Notes under the pieces: generated by a model
The model's input: the letters and a program-made list of their open reading frames with translations, nothing else
What the model was told of the DNA's origin: nothing
The model's database searches: none
Shown: positions 16,399 to 24,928 of the stretch, in pieces
How positions within the stretch are numbered: the stretch's first letter is position 1
How the letters are laid out: every line of letters starts with the position of its first letter
Source of the DNA: CAYFQV01 sp964654185
GTDB lineage: Bacteria > Spirochaetota > Spirochaetia > DSM-27196 > PWMO01
NCBI GenBank assembly: GCA_964654185.1
Contig: CAZZIE010000005.1
Location: 1 to 64,000, forward strand
Length of the DNA stretch: 64,000 bases
Reading direction: 5' to 3'
Translations under genes and position numbers: made by a program

Positions 16399-16503
16399 CA
16401 ACACAGTCCTCCCTTTCCGATAGCGCCTACGTCAAGGTGTAGGCAGAATCGCGCATATTGACACGAACAGTGTGGCTTCCAGGATTCACTACCGAGGCCG
16501 ACA

Positions 16504-17223
16504 TCACGCAGTGAGTGCGACAGCCCTGATGGGCGAAGCCGAGCCTCGCCGTATGTTCAGGGGCAAAGCCATGAACAGGCACTCATCAGGCAGTTGATCC
16601 AAGTTTGTCAGGTTTTCCATGATGAGTATCTTGCGCGCTAAAAAAGTGTCATGGGCCGGAATTTCGGTACTTCCATCACAATCAAGGCCTATGCAATCCG
16701 TACCGACGGCACGAACACCTTTCTCTGCCAGGTAGAGTGCGGCTTGCCGATCGAGCCCAGGCCAGTCCTGTGCAAACTCGAATCTGCGCTCGGAAGTAGT
16801 CCATCTGTGGTGCCAGCCGAAATTGCAGATGACAATGTCGCCATCGTCTATAACAACATGTTCGTCTTCCCATCGGAGTACAGCATCCCTAGTAAGCAAC
16901 CTATCCTTGTCGTAGCCAGGCAGATGCAGCACCTTGGCAGGCCCAAAGAGCGCAGAAATTGGAACGGAGTCCATCCAAACATCATCACGATTGCCCACGC
17001 CTTCCCGAAGGTAGTGAGCCGGCGCGTCCACATGGGTGCCGTTATGCTCATGCATGAGTATCTGGAACATCACTGCTGGATCGTTAGGCTTCTCCCACTT
17101 CATGTGGTAGAAGCTTGAGTGAGTCGGAAACACAGGAATGTCCTCCTGTAGCTGATGCGACAGATCAACCCACTTCAGAGCAGAGACTTCTTTCGCCAAC
17201 TCGCGCAGATCCTTCACATCCAT
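16504..17223 (-). CDS. Cyclase family protein (kynurenine-formamidase-like metal hydrolase)
   Basis: 239 residues from the ATG at 17223, which is preceded by AGGAGAG. The family metal-binding signature H-x-G-T-H-x-D-x-x-x-H is present as HNGTHVDAPAH at about residues 67-77. The remaining elements, WVDLSHQL near the start, VGTDCIGLDCDGS and PAHDTFL, also fit. Such enzymes hydrolyse N-formyl or lactam bonds, or are isatin hydrolases; the substrate here is unknown. Soluble, probably cytosolic. Its place between the ABC permease gene and the M24-fold hydrolase gene suggests it acts on the imported compound. Confidence 0.88.
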   Translation of the reverse strand: MDVKDLRELAKEVSALKWVDLSHQLQEDIPVFPTHSSFYHMKWEKPNDPAVMFQILMHEHNGTHVDAPAHYLREGVGNRDDVWMDSVPISALFGPAKVLHLPGYDKDRLLTRDAVLRWEDEHVVIDDGDIVICNFGWHHRWTTSERRFEFAQDWPGLDRQAALYLAEKGVRAVGTDCIGLDCDGSTEIPAHDTFLARKILIMENLTNLDQLPDECLFMALPLNIRRGSASPIRAVALTA

Positions 17224-17236
17224 TGGCTCTCCTCCA

Positions 17237-18190
17237 CTAATCCGACGTCTGCAGGAATGCGTTGCCACCGGCCACCAGGATCATCACACCACCTTGAATG
17301 GCGAGGCGGCCGCCTACCTCTATGCCTCCGATTTGAACGCCACTGGTTATGAACACCAGGATCGCTGCGCCGAGAACTGCTCCGAAAACCGTGCCACTCC
17401 CACCCTGCAGACTTGCACCGCTCAAGAAGGCGATGGTTACGATGGTCCAACCAAGTGTCTGACCGGCGTCAGGACGGATGGTCATCACCCGGGATGTGAG
17501 AACAATTCCCGCGATAGCAGCGAGAACGCCAAGCAAGGCGTAAACGGTGATCTTCAGCGCTCGCACGTTCATACCGGTCATCCGAGCGACGCGCTCGCTC
17601 TTCCCCATCATCCGGAACTTCCTTCCAAGTCCAGATCGATTCATTAGGACGAGAAGGAACGCCAGAATGATGAGGAGAAAAATCAGTTGCAGGGGGAACG
17701 CTCCCAGCTCAGTCTGACCAATTACGGCGTAATTTGCTGGGAGCTCTGTTATCGGTGTGCCGTTTGTTAGGGCAAGCGCTATGCCATAGAAGATGAACTG
17801 TGTAGAAATGGTGATTATCAGCGGGGGGAATGGAGTAAAAGCTGCAAGAACTCCATTGATCATCCCTGCGGACATTCCGACGATAAGTGCGATCACTATG
17901 CAGAGCCACAGACTTACACCACTCTCAGCCAGGAGGCCCAACACCACCGCTGACAGACCAAGTATGGAACCAAGTGAAAGGTCCAAGAGACCGGCGATAA
18001 GCCCTATCGTGATCGCAAGTCCAAGCAGGCCGATCTCAACGATTTTCTGGCTAAGAAGGGTGAAGTTGAACGGCGATAGGAACATAGGGACCAAAGCCCC
18101 CATTATTGCCGTAATGACCGCCAGAATTGCCAGGAGCAACCAGTTTCTCCGCAGCTTGCCTTCGGCCATGAATAGCTTCGAAAAACCCAT
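17237..18190 (-). CDS. Sugar-type ABC permease (RbsC family) 2
   Basis: 317 residues, eight to ten hydrophobic segments. The conserved pattern of the BPD_transp_2 family is visible: GLIAGLLDLSLGSILGLSAVV, the cytoplasmic loop MNRSGLGRKFRMMGKSERVA, and FLSGASLQGGSGTVFGAVLGA. It would form the membrane channel with the permease at 18192, energised by the double ATPase at 19169. One base separates it from the preceding stop. Substrate is not decided by this sequence; ribose-, purine-nucleoside- and autoinducer-type systems share the family. Confidence 0.92.
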   Translation of the reverse strand: MGFSKLFMAEGKLRRNWLLLAILAVITAIMGALVPMFLSPFNFTLLSQKIVEIGLLGLAITIGLIAGLLDLSLGSILGLSAVVLGLLAESGVSLWLCIVIALIVGMSAGMINGVLAAFTPFPPLIITISTQFIFYGIALALTNGTPITELPANYAVIGQTELGAFPLQLIFLLIILAFLLVLMNRSGLGRKFRMMGKSERVARMTGMNVRALKITVYALLGVLAAIAGIVLTSRVMTIRPDAGQTLGWTIVTIAFLSGASLQGGSGTVFGAVLGAAILVFITSGVQIGGIEVGGRLAIQGGVMILVAGGNAFLQTSD

Positions 18191-18191
18191 A

Positions 18192-19172
18192 CTATGACAC
18201 CTGGATGTGAGATCGACGAAGCGCCATATCGCGTGTCAGCGAAGCGAGGATCAACATTCCCAGCACCGCCTGGTACCACTGAGGAGGCACGTTCACTGCG
18301 ACCAAACCAATGCTCATCACGCCTATCAGAAGCGCCCCTATGACAGGCTGAATTACCGTTCCCCGGCCACCAAACGGATCGACACCGCCGACGATGCATG
18401 CGGCGACAGTGGAGAGCACATAGTCGTAACCGATATCGGTCTGTACGTATCCGTACTGACCGGCGAGTACGAGTGCAGCAATCCCTACAAGCACCCCACT
18501 AATGACAAAGGTCCATATCTTTATGACGTGGATGTTGAGGCCCTTTAGGATAGCCGCTCTCGGATTGTCTCCAATGGCATACACGCGCAAGCCAAACCGA
18601 GTCTTGGAAATCACGTACCACGCAACTAGCGCCACCAGAATCAGCGTAATCAATGGTACAGGGATTCCGACGATCCGGGACTGTCCAACGGCGACGAGCC
18701 AGCGTGGCAAGTCAGAGAACCACTGACCGCCAGCCACAATCAACGTGAAACCCCGGAATAGGAACATGGTACCGATTGTGGCAATGATGGAAGGTAGTCG
18801 TCCGAGGGACACGAGCAGCCCGTTCACTGTGCCCAACACAATGCCGATTGCCACCACCAATGCGAACGAAGCCCAAATGCCGTTAATCAGCCCGTCCGTT
18901 GCGAGTGAGGCCAGAATGGTTGCCTGGAGCGCAAGCATTGACCCGACCGACAAGTCATAGTCTCCACCAATGATCACAACCCCTGCTCCGATCGATCCAA
19001 TGGCAATGACTGTCGATGCTCGGATAATGTTCAGTATGCTTGGAATCTTGAAAAGGTTCGGGTTGATCAGTCCGAAGATAACCCACAGAAGAAGCGTCAC
19101 CGCGAGTGCCTGTAACTCGCTCCTGTTCGCGATCCTTCGTACCAGTTGGCGGCGGGAGATCGCCTGCGTCAT
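18192..19172 (-). CDS. Sugar-type ABC permease (RbsC family) 1
   Basis: 326 residues with about nine membrane segments and the family patterns IGGDYDLSVGSMLALQATIL, a GLRVYAIGDNPRAA loop and CIVGGVDPFGGRGTVIQPVIGA. Partner of the permease at 17237; two different permease chains imply a heterodimeric channel, as in several nucleoside and autoinducer-2 importers. Its ATG overlaps the stop of the ATPase gene (ATGA), so it is translationally coupled. Confidence 0.92.
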   Translation of the reverse strand: MTQAISRRQLVRRIANRSELQALAVTLLLWVIFGLINPNLFKIPSILNIIRASTVIAIGSIGAGVVIIGGDYDLSVGSMLALQATILASLATDGLINGIWASFALVVAIGIVLGTVNGLLVSLGRLPSIIATIGTMFLFRGFTLIVAGGQWFSDLPRWLVAVGQSRIVGIPVPLITLILVALVAWYVISKTRFGLRVYAIGDNPRAAILKGLNIHVIKIWTFVISGVLVGIAALVLAGQYGYVQTDIGYDYVLSTVAACIVGGVDPFGGRGTVIQPVIGALLIGVMSIGLVAVNVPPQWYQAVLGMLILASLTRDMALRRSHIQVS

Positions 19173-20668
19173 TGTGAGGCCCCCATAGATGCCATTAGCA
19201 CTGACTGGATAGTTGCTTCCGAATGGTCAAACTCACGTACGATTCTCCCTTCGTGCATGACGATGATCCGGTCGCAGGTCGCGACCAACTCCTCGGTATC
19301 AGAGGAAATCATCAGAATTCCCTTGCCCTCTCGAGCGAGTTGATCAAGCATCTGGTGAATTTCTGCTTTGGTCTTAACATCAATGCCCTGGGTGGGCTCG
19401 TCCAAGAGCAGAACTTCGGGCTGAGTGTTGAGCCATTTGCCCAGGAGGACCTTCTGCTGATTTCCGCCGCTAAGGTTTGCGACATGTGTTTCTATTGAAG
19501 GAGCCTTGATGCTCAGTCGCTCAAGATTCGTGCTGGCGATCCTTTGCTCCTCGCGGAGTCTGAGCAAGCCGTTTCCCCCGAGTTCTCGAAGAATCGCCAA
19601 AGTTGCGTTATGCCGTAGGGGCGCGCTAAGGACAAGGCCGTCCTCTTGTCGATTCTCGGGCAGGTACGCAATTCCCGCACGAATGGCAGCATCCGGGCTG
19701 CCCTTCTTGATCCGCGCACGTCGGACTTCGACACTACCTTCATCGTAATCGCGAACTCCGAAAACCGTCTGTGCCAGTTCGGACCGCCCTGCGCCCAACA
19801 AGCCTGCAAGACCAACGATCTCGCCTTCGTGGATTGAGAAGCTGGCGTCGGCGAAAGCAGGTCGACCGGATACGCCTCTTATGCGCAGCAGCTCGGCCCC
19901 GCGCCGGTTATACGTTCGCGCTGGGTAGAGGTCTCCCACCTTCTCGCCAACGATTTGCTCGACTATCTCCTCCTTAGATGTCTTCTCCATTAGCTTCGAG
20001 GCGACAAGTCGCCCATCTCGAAGCACCGACACGACGTCGGCCAGGCCCATGATTTCTTCAATCCGATGACTTATGTAGATTACGATCGCACCTTCGTCCC
20101 GGAGCTCACGTATGGCTGTGAGCAGCCTCTCGCTCTCCTCTCGCTCGAGCGCTGCAGTCGGTTCATCAAAAATGAAGACATGAGAATCACGCGAAAGCGC
20201 GTCGACAACTTGGACTAAGACCTTCTCCATGACTGAGATCTGACCCATCTCCCGCTGCAAGAGGCTGCGATTCAGGTCGAATCGGTCTAGGAGTTGATAG
20301 ACCCGCTCGTAAAGGTCTTCCCACTTCACGCGCCCAAGCGAACGTACGCCTTCCCTCCCCATGAACACGTTCTCCCCAACCGAGAGGCTCGGGAAGTACT
20401 CTATGTGCTGGAAGACATGCGATATCGCCAAGTCCCGCTGCCTATGCCTGGAAGCTGAGTAGTCGGCTCCATCCAGTACTATGCGTCCTTGGTCGGGCTT
20501 CACTACCCCTGAGATCACTTTTACCAACGTGCTCTTACCCGCACCGTTCTTGCCCACAAGAGCATGGATCTGCCGCGCGTTGATGTCGAGATCGACAGCG
20601 TCAAGAGCGAGAACCCCATCATAGCTCTTGGTGATCTGATGAAGCGAAAGAGTCGAATCCACAACCAA
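19169..20668 (-). CDS. Double-domain sugar ABC ATPase (RbsA/MglA family)
   Basis: 499 residues, two ABC domains. Domain 1 has Walker A GKNGAGKSTL and Walker B VFIFDEPTAAL, but its signature is unusual (MGQISVMEKVLVQVVDAL). Domain 2 has a degenerate Walker A (GLLGAGRSEL, normal for this family), the signature LSGGNQQKVLLGKWL and Walker B VLLLDEPTQGID. It powers import together with the two permeases that follow. The start is a TTG at 20668; a GTG at 20662 is equally possible. A strong hairpin lies between this gene and the binding-protein gene upstream. Confidence 0.93.
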   Translation of the reverse strand: MVVDSTLSLHQITKSYDGVLALDAVDLDINARQIHALVGKNGAGKSTLVKVISGVVKPDQGRIVLDGADYSASRHRQRDLAISHVFQHIEYFPSLSVGENVFMGREGVRSLGRVKWEDLYERVYQLLDRFDLNRSLLQREMGQISVMEKVLVQVVDALSRDSHVFIFDEPTAALEREESERLLTAIRELRDEGAIVIYISHRIEEIMGLADVVSVLRDGRLVASKLMEKTSKEEIVEQIVGEKVGDLYPARTYNRRGAELLRIRGVSGRPAFADASFSIHEGEIVGLAGLLGAGRSELAQTVFGVRDYDEGSVEVRRARIKKGSPDAAIRAGIAYLPENRQEDGLVLSAPLRHNATLAILRELGGNGLLRLREEQRIASTNLERLSIKAPSIETHVANLSGGNQQKVLLGKWLNTQPEVLLLDEPTQGIDVKTKAEIHQMLDQLAREGKGILMISSDTEELVATCDRIIVMHEGRIVREFDHSEATIQSVLMASMGASQ

Positions 20669-20755
20669 GCCTCTTCTACCTCAGGTTCCGTAGCGGTAGA
20701 CAATTGACTACATACGGTTTGTCGTCAGGATACAAGCGGCGTCCCAATCGACGCG

Positions 20756-20802
20756 GCAGGACACAAGTGGACGGTCAGTCGGGTATCCACTTGTTGTCCT
20801 GC
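20756..20802 (-). promoter_or_regulatory. Intercistronic hairpin after the binding-protein gene
   Basis: Arms 20756-20771 and 20786-20802 pair over 16 bp with one bulged base, loop about 14 bases, no U tract. Placed after the binding-protein stop and before the ATPase gene, it probably protects the upstream mRNA or attenuates the downstream part, giving more binding protein than ATPase. Confidence 0.65.
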
Positions 20803-20832
20803 ACCCACCGATCTGAGTCAGCGAAGCGTCAC

Positions 20833-21867
20833 CTAGAAGTTGTAGTTCTCGACGTTGTCCTTGTCGAATACGAGTGGCGGTCCAAGGAGCACCCATTCCT
20901 GATCGGGCATGTACTTCGGGTAGCCCTCTTCGAGGGCCTCAAATTGCTGAATCCCCGGCACTTCAGCTGAAAGAGAACCACCCTCGACAAGCTGTTTGCC
21001 GACCCAGACAGAAAGGTAGCCAAGGGCCTTCACGTCCCAAAGGACACCGTGTTGAACGGCCGACTCGCCTTCTGTCAGGTACTTGCGCATGTTGTTTGGT
21101 GTGGTTATCGCAACACCTTTGATGTCCGATGTAACACCAGCCTGTTCTGCGGCGGCAGCGATGCCCGGACCGGCTGCAGAATGCATACCGACGTATCCTG
21201 AGATCTCAGGGCGGGTGTTCATCATCGTGGTGACGGTGTCAACAACCTTATCGAATGTAACGCCAGGTGCTTCGATTCCGGTTAGAGTCATCGTGTCACT
21301 GTATTCCGCTTCGTACCGCTCTTCTACATAGCCCATCCATTCATTGAGCTGGTTTGAAGCAAGATCACCTGTAATTATCGCGAACTGCCCTTCTTCGTTC
21401 ATCTCCTCAGCAAGTACATCCATGACGGTGTAGCCCAACTCGTCGGGGGCAACCTGCTGGACCATTACTTCACGTTCAGAATTGGGCGCATCCGAATCCC
21501 AGGTGAAGACCTGCATGCCGGCTTCAAGGGCTTTGGCTATCGCCGATTCGATAACATTTGCGTCCATGACGGAAATCCCAATGGCATCCACTCCCCGCAA
21601 AATGAGATTGTTCACCACGTCGACTTGTTGGCTCGCGTCCGGTTCGCTGGGGCCAATATAGTCGACGGTCACACCGAGTTCTTCCGCCGCCATCATGGCC
21701 CCCTCTTCGGCCACCGTGAAGTAAGGGATCCCTTCCCACTTTGGGACAATGGCAATTGTGATCTCGTCACTTTCCTCAGCCTCACTACTTCCAGCCGCGT
21801 ACGCCGTAAAGGCGATGGCGAGCATCATCGCTGCAACGATAAGGCTTCGAACATACCAGCGATTCAT
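20833..21867 (-). CDS. Sugar-type ABC solute-binding protein (RbsB family)
   Basis: 344 residues from the ATG at 21867, which has AAGGAGG 7 bases upstream. The signal peptide ends FTAYAAGSSEAEE, the spirochaete-like A-GSS form without Cys. The mature part is a periplasmic-binding-protein-like I fold: ITIAIVPKWEGIPYFTVAEEGAM, EPDASQQVDVVNNLILRGVDAIGI, AGMQVFTWDSDAP, and a closing hinge with GVAITTPNNMRKYL. Cluster B proteins bind pentoses, hexoses or nucleosides. Aromatic residues Trp in KWEG and Trp in TWDSD could stack with a ring. First gene of the six-gene RbsABC-type operon, divergent from the AraC regulator. Confidence 0.92.
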   Translation of the reverse strand: MNRWYVRSLIVAAMMLAIAFTAYAAGSSEAEESDEITIAIVPKWEGIPYFTVAEEGAMMAAEELGVTVDYIGPSEPDASQQVDVVNNLILRGVDAIGISVMDANVIESAIAKALEAGMQVFTWDSDAPNSEREVMVQQVAPDELGYTVMDVLAEEMNEEGQFAIITGDLASNQLNEWMGYVEERYEAEYSDTMTLTGIEAPGVTFDKVVDTVTTMMNTRPEISGYVGMHSAAGPGIAAAAEQAGVTSDIKGVAITTPNNMRKYLTEGESAVQHGVLWDVKALGYLSVWVGKQLVEGGSLSAEVPGIQQFEALEEGYPKYMPDQEWVLLGPPLVFDKDNVENYNF

Positions 21868-21890
21868 AACAGAACCTCCTTGTTTTGCCC

Positions 21891-21908
21891 GGGTTGACCT
21901 TGCAACCC
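21891..21908. promoter_or_regulatory. Small dyad in the divergent regulatory region
   Basis: GGGTTG-N6-CAACCC between the binding-protein gene and the araC-family gene; candidate operator only. A possible promoter for the araC gene is TTGGGA (21948), 16 bases, TATTCT (21970). Confidence 0.3.
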
Positions 21909-22019
21909 ACCCGAGAGTCAAGACGAAATGCCCTGCCCAGGCTCCTCTTGGGAATGCCCGAACAAGGAGTATTCTGAAACCACTTCTGAGAGACTGCAAT
22001 GGACGATTCGTGACAGTGC

Positions 22020-22919
22020 ATGTACAATTCGCTCAGTCACATCATGCAAGCATATCTTGGGTACGTAACCGCAACGAGAGCCGCCAAGCAGTTTGGAATC
22101 TATCCCCTGAATATTGGGAACGCTCGAACTCCACCGCGATCAGGCTATCCACCGTTCGCGAACCTACATCCGGTACGCTATAGACCGGTGATGTCCAGCG
22201 GACGCCAGCTAGATGAGTGGCAACTGATATACGTCAGCAACGGTCAGGGGGTATTCCAGACTAAGCATGAGTCACGCCCCGTGGCACCTGGCTCTGTAAT
22301 GGTTGTTCAGCCCGGCATCTGGCATAGGTATTACCCCAAGAAGGCCACTGGTTGGGATGAGTATTGGGCCGGTTTCGACGGCAGGCTCACCAGAGAAGGC
22401 AGTATCAAGACGAACCTTGAACGGCTCGCACCCGTGACATTCACGGGGCTTCATTCTGACATCATAGAGCTTTATCAGCGCTTAAAGGAATTGGCGATCG
22501 CACACCCGCCCGGATACGACGTGGAAATGGGGGCTACCGTCGTGCTGCTCATCTCGCGTCTCATGAATCATTCGCTCATGCCGCGAAAGCCCTCGCATGT
22601 CATGGAGAGCATCGAAAGAGCCAAGTTGCTGCTTCAGGAATCGATCGAAGACACTGTATCCATGACATCAATTGCTTCTCAAATCGGGATGAGTGACTCC
22701 ACGTTCCGGCGGGTTTTCAAGCAGGCACTTGGAGTGGCACCCTATCAGTACTTTCTTCAGATCAAAATTGACGCAGCCAAACAGCTGCTGGCTTCTCAAT
22801 CCGTAACACTGTCGGAGTTGGCCGAGCAATTCGCGTTTTCAGATGTGTACCACTTCTCCAGAACATTCAAAAGGATAGTAGGCACCTCTCCCACACAATG
22901 GACACAGACTCGGCGATAA
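22020..22919 (+). CDS. AraC family transcriptional regulator
   Basis: 299 residues. The N-terminal half is a cupin-type AraC ligand domain (ELIYVSNGQGVFQTKHE-like block: WQLIYVSNGQGVFQT, PGSVMVVQPGIWHRYYP). The C-terminal about 95 residues are two helix-turn-helix motifs: SMTSIASQIGMSDSTFRRVFK and LSELAEQFAFSDVYHFSRTFK, ending with the typical VGTSPTQW. It is divergent from the RbsB-type operon and very likely controls it in response to the imported compound. No clear Shine-Dalgarno; ATG at 22044 is an alternative. Confidence 0.92.
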   Translation: MYNSLSHIMQAYLGYVTATRAAKQFGIYPLNIGNARTPPRSGYPPFANLHPVRYRPVMSSGRQLDEWQLIYVSNGQGVFQTKHESRPVAPGSVMVVQPGIWHRYYPKKATGWDEYWAGFDGRLTREGSIKTNLERLAPVTFTGLHSDIIELYQRLKELAIAHPPGYDVEMGATVVLLISRLMNHSLMPRKPSHVMESIERAKLLLQESIEDTVSMTSIASQIGMSDSTFRRVFKQALGVAPYQYFLQIKIDAAKQLLASQSVTLSELAEQFAFSDVYHFSRTFKRIVGTSPTQWTQTRR

Positions 22920-22941
22920 CGAAGTCGCGAAAAAGCAGCAG

Positions 22942-22967
22942 GGTTGCCGGATCCGTCCGGCTGAACC
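22942..22967. terminator. Terminator-like hairpin between convergent genes
   Basis: GCCGGA-TCCG-TCCGGC with flanking GGTT/AACC pairing, between the AraC gene stop and the convergent operon end. An A run to its left (TTTTT on the minus strand) follows after about 8 bases, so termination may serve the minus strand. Confidence 0.45.
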
Positions 22968-22978
22968 TATCAATCCGA

Positions 22979-23731
22979 TCAACTGGCTGCGGTCCAGCGG
23001 AACAACTGACTCCAGAAGCGCGCGTAGTGCTTCCAATTAACGAACTCTGGTGATCCCCAGTGAGGCGCGCAATCGGACGCCCATGCGAACGTACGCCCTT
23101 TTCCATGGCGTCCCAGAACCAGTATCGGATCTTCGCCATTTTCGAGGACTATGGTGCCGGATTCTTTCGCAACGAGACGGTTGTACCCAAGAAGTGCCGG
23201 CCACTCGCCCTCGATTGCGGACAACACCTCGTGATTGGCTTTTGCGACGCTCGGACTGAAACCTTCGGGAAGTTCGACTCGGTCATCAGCTCCGTCAATC
23301 AGGACTGGCAGCACACCTGCGATTGCCGTATTCCTGTAGTGTGCTCTTCCATCATACCCCGCGAAAGACATGTACCCACCGATCATACCGAAGCCCCCGC
23401 CCGCTGTGACGAAGTCTGCAACGGCCTTCAACGGATTGGGACGGATCAGTGACTTCTCGAGAGTGTCAGGATGCAGTAGCAGAGTATCCGCACCAATGTC
23501 ACTGAAAACTATCAGGGTATACTTGCGCAAATCAGCCTCGGTGTTGGGGAACTCACGAATTGCTCGGTGTCCCGGCATGTAATCGATGTCCACGTCACTG
23601 GCCAGAGCTTCGAGCAAAGGAGTCGCGCCCTCTTCGTAGCCTCCCGTATTGTATGCGTTGAAGCCTTTCACATGGATACCGTAGCTAAACCATGATTCTC
23701 CGACGAAGAGAACCTTCTTACTCTTACTCAT
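22979..23731 (-). CDS. Glutamine-amidotransferase-fold protein lacking nucleophile (PF07090-like)
   Basis: 250 residues from the ATG at 23731 (GAGGTG 6-7 bases upstream). The opening KKVLFVGESWFSYGIHVKGFN, the GADTLLLHP block and the GGGFGMIGGYMSFAG turn are those of the putative glutamine amidotransferase-like group also related to ThuA. The nucleophile-elbow position in GGYMSFAG has no Cys, so ammonia transfer from glutamine is not expected. The closing WASDCAPHWGSPEF is a conserved family motif. Function of the group is unknown. Last gene of the 12-gene minus-strand operon. Confidence 0.7.
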   Translation of the reverse strand: MSKSKKVLFVGESWFSYGIHVKGFNAYNTGGYEEGATPLLEALASDVDIDYMPGHRAIREFPNTEADLRKYTLIVFSDIGADTLLLHPDTLEKSLIRPNPLKAVADFVTAGGGFGMIGGYMSFAGYDGRAHYRNTAIAGVLPVLIDGADDRVELPEGFSPSVAKANHEVLSAIEGEWPALLGYNRLVAKESGTIVLENGEDPILVLGRHGKGRTFAWASDCAPHWGSPEFVNWKHYARFWSQLFRWTAAS

Positions 23732-23815
23732 CAGTACACCTCGCTTTTCTTGAGTCTGCAACCGGTTTTGCTATCGTGCCGCTACCACGGATCAGGGCAC
23801 CTGACCACCATTCCT

Positions 23816-24868
23816 CTACCGCACCCACTCGAAGTGTGCCTTCTCATACGGCTCCATGTTGGGCCGGCGCCCGGTCTTCGTCACCACGTCGTAACCCATT
23901 TCGTTTGCGACATACAAACACAGCAGCTGAGACGCGACGCCACCAGTAAATGGGGTCAGAGCCTCAGGTGCCTTTGGTAGCTCAACGTGGTAGGTTCCCT
24001 TCAAGCCTGTCTTTTCATCGCTGAAAACGATCGACTGTGCACCGATGTGCTGTAGTCCCGCGATAATCTCTGCCGCAAGGCCGGCAGCGCAACCGGGCGC
24101 AATGATTACCACCGGATCTCCGGATTCGACCATGAGGTGGGCGCCGTGCGCAAACTCCTCCAGTTCCGAGTGGTGTGACAGGATCCCTCCCGCCTCCCAC
24201 ATCTTGGCGGCAGCGTACTGCGCCGTAGCATGACTGGGCCCCGAGCCCAAGAAGAAGAATTGACGGGAGTCCGCCACACTCGCTGCGACTCGCCCTATTG
24301 CCGCAGTAGTTCCCTGGATGACACCTGCCACGATTTCGGACGTCTCGTTGATTTCCGTATGCGCAGTACCGGAGACCCACTCTACAAAAAGAGCAATCGC
24401 CAGCAGCGTGGTCGAATAGTCCAGACTGTGCGGGGTCTTTCTGGACTCCGCCCTCTCCGGAATGACGATCGAACCGTCAGCTTGCCGTGCAATGGTGCTG
24501 TCCGCATTGGCCGTGAGAGAAATGACCGTTGCGCCGGCCTCCTTTGCTCTTCGGAGAGCCCTTATTCCGTGCTTCGCCTCGCCCGAGGTTGATATTGCCA
24601 CTGCAAGGTCGCTATCAACGAACGGCCAATAGGTCTGGGCCTCATAAGTGGGTACCACATGGTATCCTATGCGAGGACCAAGCTTTGTGCGAGCCATGAA
24701 GGCCATGGCAAGCGGAGCAAAGAAGGAATCTCCGGACCCAAACACGACTACCCTCTCGGCGCGTAGTCGCGTCAGATCGAGCTTGGCGAACTGGTCTCGA
24801 AGCTGGGGCAAGCATCTCTCCAAGGCGTCAGCCTGTTGTTGGATCTCGTTCTGCATAATCTCGTTCAT
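23816..24868 (-). CDS. SIS-domain sugar-phosphate isomerase/deaminase-like protein
   Basis: 350 residues, two SIS domains as in the isomerase half of GlmS and in AgaS or FrlB. Domain 1 has VVVFGSGDSFFAPLAMAFMA and the phosphate loop AISTSGEAKHGI; domain 2 has FFFLGSGPSHATAQYAAAKMWE and the conserved EEFAHGAHL. It probably acts on a phosphorylated amino sugar or glycated compound (deglycase, aldose-ketose isomerase or deaminase). In the operon it follows the eIF2B-like gene and the PfkB kinase gene, consistent with processing of a phosphorylated product. Confidence 0.88.
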   Translation of the reverse strand: MNEIMQNEIQQQADALERCLPQLRDQFAKLDLTRLRAERVVVFGSGDSFFAPLAMAFMARTKLGPRIGYHVVPTYEAQTYWPFVDSDLAVAISTSGEAKHGIRALRRAKEAGATVISLTANADSTIARQADGSIVIPERAESRKTPHSLDYSTTLLAIALFVEWVSGTAHTEINETSEIVAGVIQGTTAAIGRVAASVADSRQFFFLGSGPSHATAQYAAAKMWEAGGILSHHSELEEFAHGAHLMVESGDPVVIIAPGCAAGLAAEIIAGLQHIGAQSIVFSDEKTGLKGTYHVELPKAPEALTPFTGGVASQLLCLYVANEMGYDVVTKTGRRPNMEPYEKAHFEWVR

Positions 24869-24928
24869 GGATACTCACGTCTCACTTTCACCTGTCGCCT
24901 GCGTCACGCGGGGGATCGAGGATCCAGA

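Noticed and set aside
19169..20668. Degenerate second Walker A in the RbsA-type ATPase as a defect
   Set aside because: GLLGAGRSEL is normal for the second domain of this family.
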